From ZC4RG35 sp036375695 (GTDB lineage: Bacteria; Actinomycetota; Acidimicrobiia; Spongiisociales; ZC4RG35), in NCBI GenBank assembly GCA_036375695.1, contig DASVBU010000036.1:1-64000 (forward strand): 64,000 nt of DNA. The letters are read 5' to 3'. How positions within the stretch are numbered: position 1 is the stretch's first letter; each line of letters begins with the position of its first letter. A model generated the notes under the pieces. The model searched no databases. It saw only the letters and a list, made by a program, of their open reading frames with translations, and had not been told where the DNA came from. Shown here piece by piece: positions 25,217 to 35,340 of this stretch. The position numbers and the translations under genes were made by a program.

Positions 25217-26131
25217 ATGCGGACCTACCGCAGCCGCGTCATCGGGGCGGGTCTCCTGGCACTAGCCATGCTGGCGACGGCCTGTGGAGACTCGGGTGGT
25301 GACGCACAGGATGGCCCCGAAGTGGTCATCGCAGCCCAGGACTTCGGAGAGAGCGAGATCCTCGCCTACATCTACCAGGGAGTCCTGGAGTCGGAGGGAT
25401 ACGACGCTCGCGTGCAGCGCGTCGGGGGCTTCAGGGACCTGGAGCTCGCCGCGTTCGAGTCGGGGGACGTCAACCTCGCGCCGGAATATGCGGCGTCGAT
25501 GCTCGAGTTCCTCAACAACGGTGCCGGAGAGGCCACCGGCGACGCAGGCCAGACCACCGACCTGCTCAACGGCTATCTGGAGGAGATGGGCCTGGTGGCG
25601 CTGACACCGTCGGATGCCGTCGACACCAACGCCTTCGTGATCACCTCGGACACCTCGGAGTCCCTGGGGATCGAGAGCCTCAGCGACCTGGCCGAGAAGG
25701 GTGCCGACCTCACCCTTGGCGGCCCGGCCGACTGTGAGACCAACCCGTTCTGCATCCCCGGACTGCAGCGGGTCTACGGGCTGGACATGAGTGGCAACTT
25801 CACCCCGCTCCAAGCCGGTCTTCCCACGGCCGACGCATTGGAGCAGGGCGCGATCGACGTCGCCATCATCTTCTCGACGAGCGCCATCATCGCCGACCGC
25901 GGGTACGTGCTGCTCGAGGACGACATGAGCATGCTGGCGGCCGACAACGTGGTCCCCGTCCTCACCGACGAGCTCCTCGACGCCTATGGCGACGAGCTTC
26001 GCAACCTGCTCGACGAGATCAGCTCCAAGCTGACCACGGCGGATCTGACCGCGATGAACAAGCGGTTCGACATCGACCAGGAGGACGCCGACGACATCGC
26101 CGCCGACTGGCTGGCGGACAACGGCTACTAG
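25217..26131 (+). CDS. opuCC: Osmolyte-binding lipoprotein of the OpuC-type transporter, 304 aa
   Basis: GGAAGGAGA precedes ATG 25217. Signal peptide with lipobox LATAC (Cys23). The body matches the OpuAC/ProX fold: VVIAAQDFGESEILAYIYQGVLE, AAFESGDVNLAPEYAASMLEF, GPADCETNPFCIPGLQ and FSTSAIIADRGYVLLEDD. It captures the osmolyte outside the membrane. The extra CxxxxxC in the GPADCETNPFC loop could form a disulfide. Confidence 0.88.
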   Translation: MRTYRSRVIGAGLLALAMLATACGDSGGDAQDGPEVVIAAQDFGESEILAYIYQGVLESEGYDARVQRVGGFRDLELAAFESGDVNLAPEYAASMLEFLNNGAGEATGDAGQTTDLLNGYLEEMGLVALTPSDAVDTNAFVITSDTSESLGIESLSDLAEKGADLTLGGPADCETNPFCIPGLQRVYGLDMSGNFTPLQAGLPTADALEQGAIDVAIIFSTSAIIADRGYVLLEDDMSMLAADNVVPVLTDELLDAYGDELRNLLDEISSKLTTADLTAMNKRFDIDQEDADDIAADWLADNGY

Positions 26132-26151
26132 AAGACACAGACGAGCAACGG

Positions 26152-26192
26152 AAAACCCCGGGTCGGTCCGAGAGGACGGACCCGGGGTTTTC
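26152..26192 (+). terminator. Rho-independent terminator of the osmolyte transporter operon
   Basis: AAAACCCCGGGTCGGTCC faces GGACGGACCCGGGGTTTT (17 of 18 pairs) around a short loop, with the trailing U-run. It starts 20 bp after the binding-protein stop. Confidence 0.9.
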
Positions 26193-26232
26193 TGTCACTG
26201 CCTCCTCCTAAGTTCTCCGTACAGGAGGACAC

Positions 26233-26421
26233 ATGCTCATCGACTGCGAACAATGCGCACTGCAGGGCACCAGCGCCTGCGACGACTGCGTGGTCACCTT
26301 TCTCATCGGGTCGACGCCGGTCGATCTCACCGACCGCCAGTCGGAGGCGGTGGACAACCTGGCCGCCGAAGGTCTGGTCCCGCGTCTCCGTCTGGTCCCC
26401 GTGGAGCGCCGCGCCGGCTGA
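26233..26421 (+). CDS. Small four-cysteine protein, 62 aa
   Basis: CAGGAGG precedes ATG 26233. The start MLIDCEQCALQGTSACDDCV has two CxxC pairs (5/8 and 16/19), which could bind zinc. The rest is a short acidic then basic tail. I recognise this as the kind of short conserved protein seen in actinobacteria, without a known function. Confidence 0.65.
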   Translation: MLIDCEQCALQGTSACDDCVVTFLIGSTPVDLTDRQSEAVDNLAAEGLVPRLRLVPVERRAG

Positions 26422-26522
26422 GCTTCCCCCTGAGCGGATGCGAAGAGGAAGGGGCCGTCTCCGAGGATGTGCCCGACGGCCTTCGACCGGGGGAGAAATC
26501 CTCCGACGCCCCTCCGACGCTT

Positions 26523-26528
26523 TACCCT
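26523..26528 (+). promoter_or_regulatory. -10 element (TACCCT) for a leaderless start
   Basis: TACCCT ends 7 bases before GTG 26536, with no ribosome-binding site. Confidence 0.42.
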
Positions 26529-26535
26529 CACCGGT

Positions 26536-26796
26536 GTGATCAAGGTGTACGCCGTCGCCCTGGCTCTGGGCGTCGCCCTCCTCATCGCCGTGGTCATCCG
26601 GACCACGCTCTCGGACAAGGCCCTCGAGGGGCGCGCCCGCATGGCGCTCGGCGCACTCCTCGGTTTCGGCATGGGTGGCATGGCGGCCGAGTACTCGCCG
26701 CTCGACATCTCCTGGCCCGTCGCCCTCGCCGCCGCGGTGGTCGCCGCCGTGGCATCGGTGGCCTGGGTGCGATTCGCCACCCGCCGGGAGGGCTGA
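26536..26796 (+). CDS. Small membrane protein, 86 aa
   Basis: Three hydrophobic segments (about 3-22, 38-55, 62-80): VYAVALALGVALLIAVVI, ALGALLGFGMGGMAA and PVALAAAVVAAVASVAW. GTG 26536 is chosen because a -10 element lies 7 bases upstream and the protein begins hydrophobic; ATG 26467 in the same frame is possible. It overlaps the phosphoesterase start by one base (TGATG). Function unknown. Confidence 0.6.
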   Translation: MIKVYAVALALGVALLIAVVIRTTLSDKALEGRARMALGALLGFGMGGMAAEYSPLDISWPVALAAAVVAAVASVAWVRFATRREG

Positions 26797-27584
26797 TGAT
26801 CGTCGTCTCCGACGTCCACGACTCTCCGAAGGCGCTCGCACGCCTGGTCGGCTTCGGTGAGCCCCTTCTGGTTCTCGGTGACCTGGCCAACCTCGCCGAC
26901 TACCGGACCGGGGAGGGGGCGGTGGCCGAGGTGCTAGGCCGGCAGGTGTCCCTGGAGAGTGGGGAGGCGAGGGGGCGTGGCGACTTCACCGGCATGCGGG
27001 AGGTGTGGAAGCGAGCCGTCCACGACCGGGGGATCGACGTGCGCCGCGAGATCGAGAACGCCCTGGAACAGCAGTACGAGGCCATGGCCACTGCCCTCGC
27101 CGGCGGTACGGGCGTGGTCACGCACGGGAACGTGGACCGACCCGAGTTGCTCCGCAAGCACCTGCCCGAGAGCTACCGCTACGTCCACGGCGAAGTGGTG
27201 GAGATGGAGGGCTACACGCTCGGCATCGTCGGAGGTGGGCTCCCGACCTTCCTCTCCGAGCCGGGGGCGACGGCGGAGGAGGAGATCGCGGCGATGCTCG
27301 AGGGCATGGCCGGTGTCGACATCCTCTGCACCCACGTCCCCGCCGCCCACAGACCGGTCCGATACGACGTCATCACCGGCCGTGAGGAACGAGGCTCCGT
27401 TCCCGTGCTCGAATTCATCCAGAGGCATCAACCACTCTTCCACCTGCATGGAGACGTCCACCAGCCACAGGCCACCACCTGGCGGATCGGTGCAACCAGG
27501 GTGATCAACGTGGGCTATTTCCGGGCCACCGGGCGGTTCCTCCGCATCGGCCCCGCCGGCGTGCAAGTGGGCGGCCTGGGTTAA
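26796..27584 (+). CDS. Metallophosphoesterase, 262 aa
   Basis: Calcineurin-like metal-site motifs in order: VSDVHDS, LVLGDLANL, THGNVDRPE, LCTHVPAAH and LHGDVHQPQ. These supply the Asp/His/Asn ligands of a dinuclear metal centre. Substrate is not evident. ATG 26796 overlaps the membrane-protein stop. Confidence 0.85.
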   Translation: MIVVSDVHDSPKALARLVGFGEPLLVLGDLANLADYRTGEGAVAEVLGRQVSLESGEARGRGDFTGMREVWKRAVHDRGIDVRREIENALEQQYEAMATALAGGTGVVTHGNVDRPELLRKHLPESYRYVHGEVVEMEGYTLGIVGGGLPTFLSEPGATAEEEIAAMLEGMAGVDILCTHVPAAHRPVRYDVITGREERGSVPVLEFIQRHQPLFHLHGDVHQPQATTWRIGATRVINVGYFRATGRFLRIGPAGVQVGGLG

Positions 27585-27614
27585 CCTCCGCATCTCGTCC
27601 AAAGGCAAGGGGGC

Positions 27615-28052
27615 ATGACCGAAGGAACCTTCTCCCAATTGGAGATCGACGCCTCTCCGGAGGCGCTCTACGACGTCGTGGCCGACATCGCGGCCTATCC
27701 CGAGTGGGCCACCGGGGTCAAGGAGGTCGAGGTCCTGGAGACCGACTCCGAGGGAAAGGTGGCGCGCGCCAGCTTCGTCCTCGACGGGTTCGTCAAGGAG
27801 ATCTCCTACACGCTCCGCTACACCCACGACCGCCCCCATTCGCTGGCCTGGTACTCCGAGGAGAGCGACGATCTGGAGATGCTCGAGGGGTCCTACGTGT
27901 TCACCCCCCAGGAGGACGGCTCGACCGAGGTCACCTACAGCCTCAAGGTCATCCCCCGATTCACGATTCCCGGCTTCCTGCGCCGCCAGGCGGAGCGTCA
28001 GATCGTCACCACCGCGTTGCGGGGCTTGAGGAAACGGGTAACCGGGGGCTGA
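27615..28052 (+). CDS. SRPBCC (polyketide cyclase/COQ10-like) protein, 145 aa
   Basis: A small ligand-pocket fold: FSQLEIDASPEALYDVVADIAAYPEWATGVKEVEVLE, LRYTHDRPHSLAWY and the C-terminal helix PGFLRRQAERQIVTTALRGLRKR. AGGGGG precedes ATG 27615. It is followed 1 bp later by the ArsA-like gene. Lipid or hydrophobic-ligand binding is inferred. Confidence 0.8.
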   Translation: MTEGTFSQLEIDASPEALYDVVADIAAYPEWATGVKEVEVLETDSEGKVARASFVLDGFVKEISYTLRYTHDRPHSLAWYSEESDDLEMLEGSYVFTPQEDGSTEVTYSLKVIPRFTIPGFLRRQAERQIVTTALRGLRKRVTGG

Positions 28053-28053
28053 C

Positions 28054-29232
28054 GTGAGGATCCTGCTGGTCACCGGGAAGGGCGGGGTTGGAAAGACCAC
28101 GGTGGCCGCGGCGACAGCTCTGGCGGCGTCGGACCAGGGCGCCCGCGTCCTGGTGACATCGACGGATCCCGCCCACTCCCTCTCCGATGCCCTGGGTATC
28201 GCCCTGGCGTCGGATCCGACGTCGGTCACCAGCCGTCTCGACGGGCAGCAGATCGACACCCGTACCCAGTTGGAGCGCTACTGGGGCTCCATCCGGCGCC
28301 AGCTCATCGAGGTGCTCGACTGGGGTGGCGCCGCCGGCATCGAGGCCGAGGAGTTCCTCATCTTCCCTGGAATGGACGAGCTGTTCGCCCTGATCGAGGT
28401 GAACAGGCACGCCCGCTCGGGCTCCTACGACGTCGTGGTGGTGGATTGCGCGCCGACCGCGGAGACCCTGAGGCTGTTGTCGCTGCCCGAGGTGCTGTCG
28501 TGGTACTTCGAGAAGGTCCTGCCCACGGAGCGCCGCATCATGAAGGCGGCCCGGCCGCTGTTGAGCCGGGTCACCAACCTGCCGCTGCCCGAAGACGAGG
28601 TGTTCAGCGCCGCGCACTCCATCTTCGAGTCGGTGGAGGGCGTCAGGGAGCTGATGTCCAATCCCGAAGTCACCTCGGCCCGTCTCGTCGTCAACCCGGA
28701 GAAGATGGTCATCGACGAGGCGCGCCGCACCTACAGCTATCTCGGCCTGTTCGGCTACGGGATCGACGGGGTCGTCGTCAACCGGGTCCTCCCCGAGGAC
28801 GTGGAAGACCCCTATTTCGAACGGTGGCGCACCATCCAGAAGTCGCATCTCCAGACGGTCGACGATGCCTTTGCCGACGTGCCCAGGTTGCGTCTTCGGC
28901 TCTTCGACGACGAGATGGTCGGTCTCGATCGGCTCGGCATCATGGCTTCGGAGCTCTACGGCGAGCTCCATCCCATCGACGATTTCCATGCCACCAGCCC
29001 GTTCCGGATCACGGAGAAGGACGGGGTCGTCACCATGGAGCTCGACCTGCCCTTCATCGAGAAGAGCGAGCTCGACGTGTTCCGACAGGGCAACGAGCTC
29101 TACGTGCGGGCCGGCCCATACCGGCGGTCCTTCCTGCTCCCGGACGCGCTGCACCGTCGCGAGGTGGGATCGGCGAGACACGAGGCCGGGACCTTGCGTG
29201 TCGCCTTCACCGACCCGGAGGGCAAGAAGTGA
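28054..29232 (+). CDS. ArsA/Get3-family ATPase with C-terminal HSP20-like domain, 392 aa
   Basis: Deviant Walker A GKGGVGKTT (8-16), switch I TSTDPAHSLSDALG, and DVVVVDCAPTAETLRLL for switch II. The last about 80 residues (VVTMELDLPFIEKSELDVF, then ELYVRAGPYRRSFLLPDAL) form the alpha-crystallin-like domain found in actinobacterial ArsA homologues. A role in arsenite export is not supported, since no arsenical transporter is nearby; a membrane-protein or lipid-linked chaperone role is more likely. GTG start. Confidence 0.87.
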   Translation: MRILLVTGKGGVGKTTVAAATALAASDQGARVLVTSTDPAHSLSDALGIALASDPTSVTSRLDGQQIDTRTQLERYWGSIRRQLIEVLDWGGAAGIEAEEFLIFPGMDELFALIEVNRHARSGSYDVVVVDCAPTAETLRLLSLPEVLSWYFEKVLPTERRIMKAARPLLSRVTNLPLPEDEVFSAAHSIFESVEGVRELMSNPEVTSARLVVNPEKMVIDEARRTYSYLGLFGYGIDGVVVNRVLPEDVEDPYFERWRTIQKSHLQTVDDAFADVPRLRLRLFDDEMVGLDRLGIMASELYGELHPIDDFHATSPFRITEKDGVVTMELDLPFIEKSELDVFRQGNELYVRAGPYRRSFLLPDALHRREVGSARHEAGTLRVAFTDPEGKK

Positions 29233-29414
29233 AGGACACGGTGACGGCCCGCGACGCCGTCTCCCGAGCCGGGAAACGGGTGGCCTACCATCTCCTCCAG
29301 GCCGCCGTGGAGGGGCTCAAGGCGGTGGAGGCGCTGATCGAAGAGATCGGCGACATCGGCAAGGAGAAGGACGGCGAGAGCCGGCCCGAGAAGCAGAGGA
29401 TCGTGATCGAATGA
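29229..29414 (+). CDS. Small basic/amphipathic protein, 61 aa
   Basis: GTG 29229 overlaps the ArsA-like stop and its own stop overlaps the next start, so it is translated within the operon. Contains YHLLQAAVEGLKAVEALIEE, a likely amphipathic helix, then a charged tail. Not recognised. Confidence 0.6.
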   Translation: MKDTVTARDAVSRAGKRVAYHLLQAAVEGLKAVEALIEEIGDIGKEKDGESRPEKQRIVIE

Positions 29415-29839
29415 CACAAGAGCGCGAGCCGCTCAGACCCGACGAGGTCATCTCCCCGAATGGGGAGCGGACCCGGGCCCGGGGTGTCCTGGCGGAGGCC
29501 GTCACACTCATCCCCAACCTGGTCAAGCTGATCGGCCGTCTCCTCAAGGACCCGCGGGTCCCGTTGCGGGCGAAGATGGCCATCGGCGCCGCGGCGCTCT
29601 ACGTGGCGAGCCCCATCGACCTGATGCCCGAGTTCGTCCCGGTCTTTGGCTGGGCCGACGACATCCTCATGGTCATGTACGCCCTGGACAACCTGATCAG
29701 CCGTGCCGGGCCCGACATCGTCGCCGAGCACTGGGATGGTCCGGGCGACGTCCTCAAGCTCATCGAGGACGTGGTCGGTGTCAGTCGCACGCTGATCCCG
29801 AAGCGTCTCGCCGGGGTGCTCGATCGGCTGTCAGGTTAG
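29411..29839 (+). CDS. DUF1232 (YkvA-like) membrane protein, 142 aa
   Basis: The motif ALYVASPIDLMPEFVPVFGW, followed by ADDILMVMYAL, is the DUF1232 signature (SPIDLIPDFIPVLGYLDD type). Flanking hydrophobic segments suggest membrane association. ATG 29411 overlaps the previous stop by 4 bp. Function unknown. Confidence 0.82.
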   Translation: MTQEREPLRPDEVISPNGERTRARGVLAEAVTLIPNLVKLIGRLLKDPRVPLRAKMAIGAAALYVASPIDLMPEFVPVFGWADDILMVMYALDNLISRAGPDIVAEHWDGPGDVLKLIEDVVGVSRTLIPKRLAGVLDRLSG

Positions 29840-29856
29840 AGCTTCGCCTGTCGGGG

Positions 29857-29952
29857 ACCGGCCCCCCTCTACCCCCGGCTCCGCTTCGCCCCGCCGGCGG
29901 TACCTTCCCCCAGCCTTCGGCTGGGTGACTGATCCGGGATTACCCTCCCAAC
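29857..29952. repeat. Intergenic GC-rich hairpin repeat, copy 2
   Basis: Related to 20071-20164: ACCGGCCCCCC, GCTTCGCC, GCCGGCGG, CCTTCCCCCA, then hairpin CCCAGCC-TTC-GGCTGGG (29909-29925), GATCCG, and the -10 TACCCT before ATG 29953. The stem bases differ from copy 1 but pairing is kept, which points to a conserved structure. Confidence 0.65.
29941..29946 (+). promoter_or_regulatory. -10 element (TACCCT) for a leaderless start
   Basis: TACCCT ends 6 bases before ATG 29953; no ribosome-binding site. Confidence 0.45.
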
Positions 29953-30978
29953 ATGGCCTTTGCTGACGGCATCGCCGATTTCCGGTCGGACACCGTGACC
30001 CGGCCGACGCCGGAGATGCTCGAGGCCATGGCCAACGCCCCGGTCGGGGACGACGTCTACAAGGACGATCCGACGGTCAACGCCCTCGAAGAGGAGGCGG
30101 CCGCAGCGGTGGGCAAGGAGGCCGCCCTCTTCGTCCCGACCGGCACCATGGGCAACCAGTTGGCGATCCAGTTCCACACCAATCCGGGCGAGGAGGTCCT
30201 GGCACACGAGGGGAGCCACGTCCGCTCCATCGAGGGTGGAGCCCCGCAGGCGTTCGCCGGTGTGGCGTTCCGGACGGTGTCCGGCGACGGGGGCCGGATC
30301 AGCCCGCAGGACGTCGATGCCGCCATGGCGATGGTCGGCTTCTTCCCCCGGATCAGCCTCATGGTGTGGGAGAACACCCACAACCTCTCGGGCGGCAGGG
30401 TCATCCCCGTCGAGGTCATGGAGGAGACCTCGGCCCGGGCCCGAGAGCATGGTCTGGCCGTCCATATCGATGGCGCCAGGATCTTCAACGCCGTGGTGGC
30501 GAGCGGTGTGCCTGCAGAGCGGTGGGCGGCGTGCGCCGATACCATCCAGTTCTGCTTCTCCAAGGGTCTCGGGGCCCCGATCGGCTCGATCATCTGCGGA
30601 ACCTCCGACGCGATCGCCGAGATCCGCTACTTGCGGAAGAGGATGGGTGGTGGGATGCGTCAGGTCGGTGTCATCGCTGCGGCAGCCCGGGTGGCCCTGG
30701 CCGGTCGGGATCGTCTCGTCGAGGACCACGTCCTCGCTCGCAAGCTCGCCGAGGCGCTGGCCCATCGATTCCCGGGATCCGTCGACCTCGACGTGGTGGA
30801 GACCAACATCATCCGCGTCGACTTCCCGAAGCTGGGTATGGACTGGGCCGAGGTGTCAGGTCGTCTCCACGCCGCCGGGATCAAGGCCAACCCCCCGATG
30901 GGCGGTGGCTGGCGCCTGGTCACCCATCGCGACGTGGACGCGGCGGACGTCGACCGCCTCGTAGGCGTCCTCTCGTAA
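29953..30978 (+). CDS. Low-specificity L-threonine aldolase, 341 aa
   Basis: FRSDTVTRPTPEMLEAM is the family's start signature, with GDDVYKDDPTVNALEE next. PLP binding: Lys204 in FCFSKGLGAPIGS and Asp173 in HIDGARIFNA. The fold-type I aldolase cleaves threonine or allo-threonine to glycine and acetaldehyde. It lies 31 bp before fabD on the same strand. Confidence 0.93.
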   Translation: MAFADGIADFRSDTVTRPTPEMLEAMANAPVGDDVYKDDPTVNALEEEAAAAVGKEAALFVPTGTMGNQLAIQFHTNPGEEVLAHEGSHVRSIEGGAPQAFAGVAFRTVSGDGGRISPQDVDAAMAMVGFFPRISLMVWENTHNLSGGRVIPVEVMEETSARAREHGLAVHIDGARIFNAVVASGVPAERWAACADTIQFCFSKGLGAPIGSIICGTSDAIAEIRYLRKRMGGGMRQVGVIAAAARVALAGRDRLVEDHVLARKLAEALAHRFPGSVDLDVVETNIIRVDFPKLGMDWAEVSGRLHAAGIKANPPMGGGWRLVTHRDVDAADVDRLVGVLS

Positions 30979-31009
30979 CCGCACGACAACCCAGGGAGTC
31001 GGACAAATC

Positions 31010-31939
31010 GTGAGCTATGCCGTCTTGTTCCCGGGCCAGGGGAGCCAATCGGTCGGGATGGGCGCCGATCTCTTCGAGACCAGGCCGGACCTGCTCGGCG
31101 AGACGGCAGACGAGGTGCTGGGCTGGTCGCTGCGGAGGATGTGCCTGGAGGGCCCCGAGGAGGCCTTGACCCGCACCGAGCACGCCCAGCCCGCCTTGTA
31201 CGCCGTCTCCTACGCCCTGTGGGTGACGTTCCGGGACCAGGTCGGCCAGGACCCGGTGGCGATGGCCGGGCACTCCCTGGGCGAGTACACGGCCCTGGCC
31301 GCGGCGGGCGCATTCGACTACCGCACCGGTCTCGCGCTGGTGGCCGAACGGGGTCGAGCGATGGCCGACGCCGCGGACGTCGAGCCCAGCGGCATGGCGG
31401 CCCTGATCGGGGTCAACCCCGGTGATGCGGAGAAGGTGGCGGCGGCGCGTCGGGAGCAGGGCGGGAGACTCACGGTGGCCAATCTCAACGCACCCGGCCA
31501 GGTGGTGGTGGCCGGCGGGATCCCGGATCTCGACTGGCTGGCGGAGAACGCGTCCGACTACGGGATACGTCGGGTGATACGGCTCAATGTCGCAGGGGCG
31601 TTCCACTCCGACTTCATGGCCCCGGCCGCGGCACGCCTCGAGGCCGCACTCCGCGAGGCGGAGATCCGAGACCCGGAGCTGCCGGTGTGGTCCAACACCA
31701 CGGCGCAGCCTCACGGCTCCTTGCTCGTGGAGACCCTCGTCGAGCAGGTGGTGTCGCCGGTCCGGTTCTCCGAGAGCCTGGAGAACATGGCCGCCACGGG
31801 CATCTCGACCTTCGTCCACGTCGGCCCGGGGGATGTCACTGCCGGCATGGCGCGCAAGACCATCCCGGGGGCGCAGGTGCTGGTCGTCTCCACCCCGGAC
31901 GACATCGCCGTCGCGGTGGACTCGATCGGTACGATGTGA
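31010..31939 (+). CDS. fabD: Malonyl-CoA:ACP transacylase, 309 aa
   Basis: Start VLFPGQGSQSVGMG, nucleophile Ser89 in AGHSLGEYTALAA and His199 in GAFHSDFM are the FabD markers. It loads malonyl on ACP for the fatty-acid elongation genes that follow. GTG start. Confidence 0.95.
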   Translation: MSYAVLFPGQGSQSVGMGADLFETRPDLLGETADEVLGWSLRRMCLEGPEEALTRTEHAQPALYAVSYALWVTFRDQVGQDPVAMAGHSLGEYTALAAAGAFDYRTGLALVAERGRAMADAADVEPSGMAALIGVNPGDAEKVAAARREQGGRLTVANLNAPGQVVVAGGIPDLDWLAENASDYGIRRVIRLNVAGAFHSDFMAPAAARLEAALREAEIRDPELPVWSNTTAQPHGSLLVETLVEQVVSPVRFSESLENMAATGISTFVHVGPGDVTAGMARKTIPGAQVLVVSTPDDIAVAVDSIGTM

Positions 31940-31948
31940 GGAGCTTTC

Positions 31949-33037
31949 ATGGTGCTCACGGCTGAAATAACCGGTTGGGGCAAATGCATGCCCCCGAACG
32001 TGCTCTCCAACCACGATCTCGAGCAGATCGTGGACACCTCGGACGAGTGGATCACTACTCGCACCGGGATCAAGGAGAGGCGGATCAGCCATGTCGAGGC
32101 GTCCGAGTTGGCCGCAGTCGCCTGCCACCGCGCCCTGGCAGCCGCCGGGAAGACCTCTGAGGACGTGGATCTCCTGTTGGTCGCCACCTGCAGCGGCGAC
32201 TCCATCATCCCGTCCACGGCCAGTGTCGTGCAGAAGCATCTGGAGGCATGGAACGCCGCCGCCATGGATCTGAACGCCGCCTGCTCCGGCTTCGTATACG
32301 GGCTCGAGGTGGGCACCAACATGATCCGCAGCGGCGCCTACGAGACGGTCCTCGTCGTCGGGACGGAGAAGCTCCATCACCTCATCGATTTCACCGACCG
32401 CACCACCTGCGTCCTGTTCGGTGACGGGGCGGGTGCGGTGGTCCTGGAGCCGAGTGAAGGCCCGGCCGGGATCCTCGCCAGTGATCTGGGGATGGACGGG
32501 TCGGTGGGTCACATCCTGGAGGTGCCCGTGGACGGCACGAAGGGCGACCGGGGTCAGCTCGATCCGCGGCTCTCGGGAATCGCCATGGAGGGCCAGGAGG
32601 TGTTCCGCCGGGCCGTCACCAAGATGGGGGAGTCGTCGGCAATCGCCATCGAGCGCGCCGGGTTGACACTGGAAGATGTCGACCTGCTCATCCCGCACCA
32701 GGCCAACATCAGGATCATCGACGCCACGGCTCGCCGGCTCGGTGTCGACGAGTCCAAGGTGTACGTCAACATCGCCTCCTACGGGAACACCTCGGCGGCG
32801 ACCATCCCGGTGGCATTGACCGAGGCACTGGAGGAAGGCCGGATCGAGCCGGGCGACATAGTCGTGTTCACGGCCTTCGGCGGCGGCCTCACTTGGGCGT
32901 CGAGCGTGGTCCGCTGGGGTGATCGGGTGACCCCGCTCGGGACGTCCGATGTCGATCTGCCGCCACCCGACCGGGACACCATGGAGCTGCTCCAGCCCAA
33001 TTTCGACTTCTTCGGCCGGCCGGAGAAGAAGGCGTGA
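31949..33037 (+). CDS. fabH: Beta-ketoacyl-ACP synthase III, 362 aa
   Basis: Catalytic triad visible: Cys112 in LNAACSGF, His249 in IPHQANIRI and Asn279 in YGNTSAA. Starts fatty-acid chains from acyl-CoA and malonyl-ACP. It is about 30 residues longer than usual at the C-terminus, ending in an unrelated charged tail (DRDTMELLQPNFDFFGRP). Stop overlaps the fabG start. Confidence 0.94.
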   Translation: MVLTAEITGWGKCMPPNVLSNHDLEQIVDTSDEWITTRTGIKERRISHVEASELAAVACHRALAAAGKTSEDVDLLLVATCSGDSIIPSTASVVQKHLEAWNAAAMDLNAACSGFVYGLEVGTNMIRSGAYETVLVVGTEKLHHLIDFTDRTTCVLFGDGAGAVVLEPSEGPAGILASDLGMDGSVGHILEVPVDGTKGDRGQLDPRLSGIAMEGQEVFRRAVTKMGESSAIAIERAGLTLEDVDLLIPHQANIRIIDATARRLGVDESKVYVNIASYGNTSAATIPVALTEALEEGRIEPGDIVVFTAFGGGLTWASSVVRWGDRVTPLGTSDVDLPPPDRDTMELLQPNFDFFGRPEKKA

Positions 33038-33783
33038 CGGACGAGATCGAGGGGCGGGTGGCCCTGGTCACCGGGGCCTCCCGTGGTCTGGGAAGATCGA
33101 TGGCCATCCATCTCGCCTCGGCGGGTCACTCCGTCGTCGTCAATTACGCCTCCAACGCGACCGCTGCCGAGGAAGTGGTGGAGAAGATCCGGTCGGACGG
33201 TGGTCAGGCCGTGGCCGTGCGAGCCGACGTCTCCGACCCCGACCAGGTGGAGAACCTCTTCTCCGTCGCCGAGACCGAGGTGGGGCCAATCGGCATCCTG
33301 GTCAACAACGCGGGGATCACCCGGGACGGGCTCCTGCTGCGGATGTCCGTCGAAGACTTCGACTCGGTGATCGCCACCAACCTGCGCTCGGCGTTCCTGT
33401 GCACCAAGGCGGCGCTGCGGGGGATGGTCCGTGCCCGCTGGGGCAGAGTGATCAACATCGCCTCCGTCGCCGGCATCAGCGGCAACGTCGGCCAGGCCAA
33501 CTACTCCGCGTCCAAGGCCGGTCTCATCGGGTTCACCAAGGCCGTGGCCAAGGAGGTGGGATCCCGGGGCATCACCGCCAACGTGGTGGCGCCGGGTTTC
33601 ATCGCAACCGATCTCACGGACCAGCTGTCAGACGAAGTCAAGGAGTCCGCCATCGCAGCGATCACGATGGGTCGGTTCGGGACCGCAGACGAGGTGGCGC
33701 CGCTGGTGACCTTCCTCGCCTCGGACGCCGCGTCCTACATAACCGGCCAGGTGATCGCTGTCGACGGCGGTGTGGCGCTGTAA
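33034..33783 (+). CDS. fabG: 3-oxoacyl-ACP reductase, 249 aa
   Basis: Short-chain dehydrogenase: TGASRGLGRS (13-22), NNAGIT, Ser144, Tyr157 and Lys161 in NYSASKAG, and the C-terminal SYITGQVIAVDGGVAL. Reduces beta-ketoacyl-ACP. GTG 33034 overlaps fabH by 4 bp. Confidence 0.94.
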   Translation: MTDEIEGRVALVTGASRGLGRSMAIHLASAGHSVVVNYASNATAAEEVVEKIRSDGGQAVAVRADVSDPDQVENLFSVAETEVGPIGILVNNAGITRDGLLLRMSVEDFDSVIATNLRSAFLCTKAALRGMVRARWGRVINIASVAGISGNVGQANYSASKAGLIGFTKAVAKEVGSRGITANVVAPGFIATDLTDQLSDEVKESAIAAITMGRFGTADEVAPLVTFLASDAASYITGQVIAVDGGVAL

Positions 33784-33820
33784 GTTGCCTGGCGCAACTG
33801 CCCCGTAAGGAGGAGAAAGA

Positions 33821-34066
33821 ATGGACAGAGAGCAGGTTGCCGAGCGCTTGGTGAACGTGCTCGTGAGCGAACTGGGCCTCGACGCCGAGAAGATCAACGA
33901 CGAAGCCCACTTCGAGGAGGACCTCGACGTGGACAGCCTCGGGGTGGTCGAACTCCTCATGGCCCTCGAGGACGAGTTCGACGTCAAGATCCCGGACGAG
34001 GAGGCGGAGTCGATCATGACCGTCGGCCAGGCCATAGATCTCGTCCATTCCAAGCTCAACTCCTGA
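33821..34066 (+). CDS. acpP: Acyl carrier protein, 81 aa
   Basis: A small acidic protein with the phosphopantetheine Ser39 in DLDVDSLGVVELLMALED. AAGGAGGAG precedes ATG 33821. Lies between fabG and fabF as expected. Confidence 0.96.
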   Translation: MDREQVAERLVNVLVSELGLDAEKINDEAHFEEDLDVDSLGVVELLMALEDEFDVKIPDEEAESIMTVGQAIDLVHSKLNS

Positions 34067-34081
34067 AGCGGGCGTCAGGTC

Positions 34082-35329
<1,248 letters not shown>

Positions 35330-35340
35330 GCCGAAACGAC

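Noticed and set aside
28054..29232. Arsenic resistance function for the ArsA-like gene
   Set aside because: No ArsB, ArsD, ArsR or metal-binding context; neighbours are SRPBCC and DUF1232 proteins.
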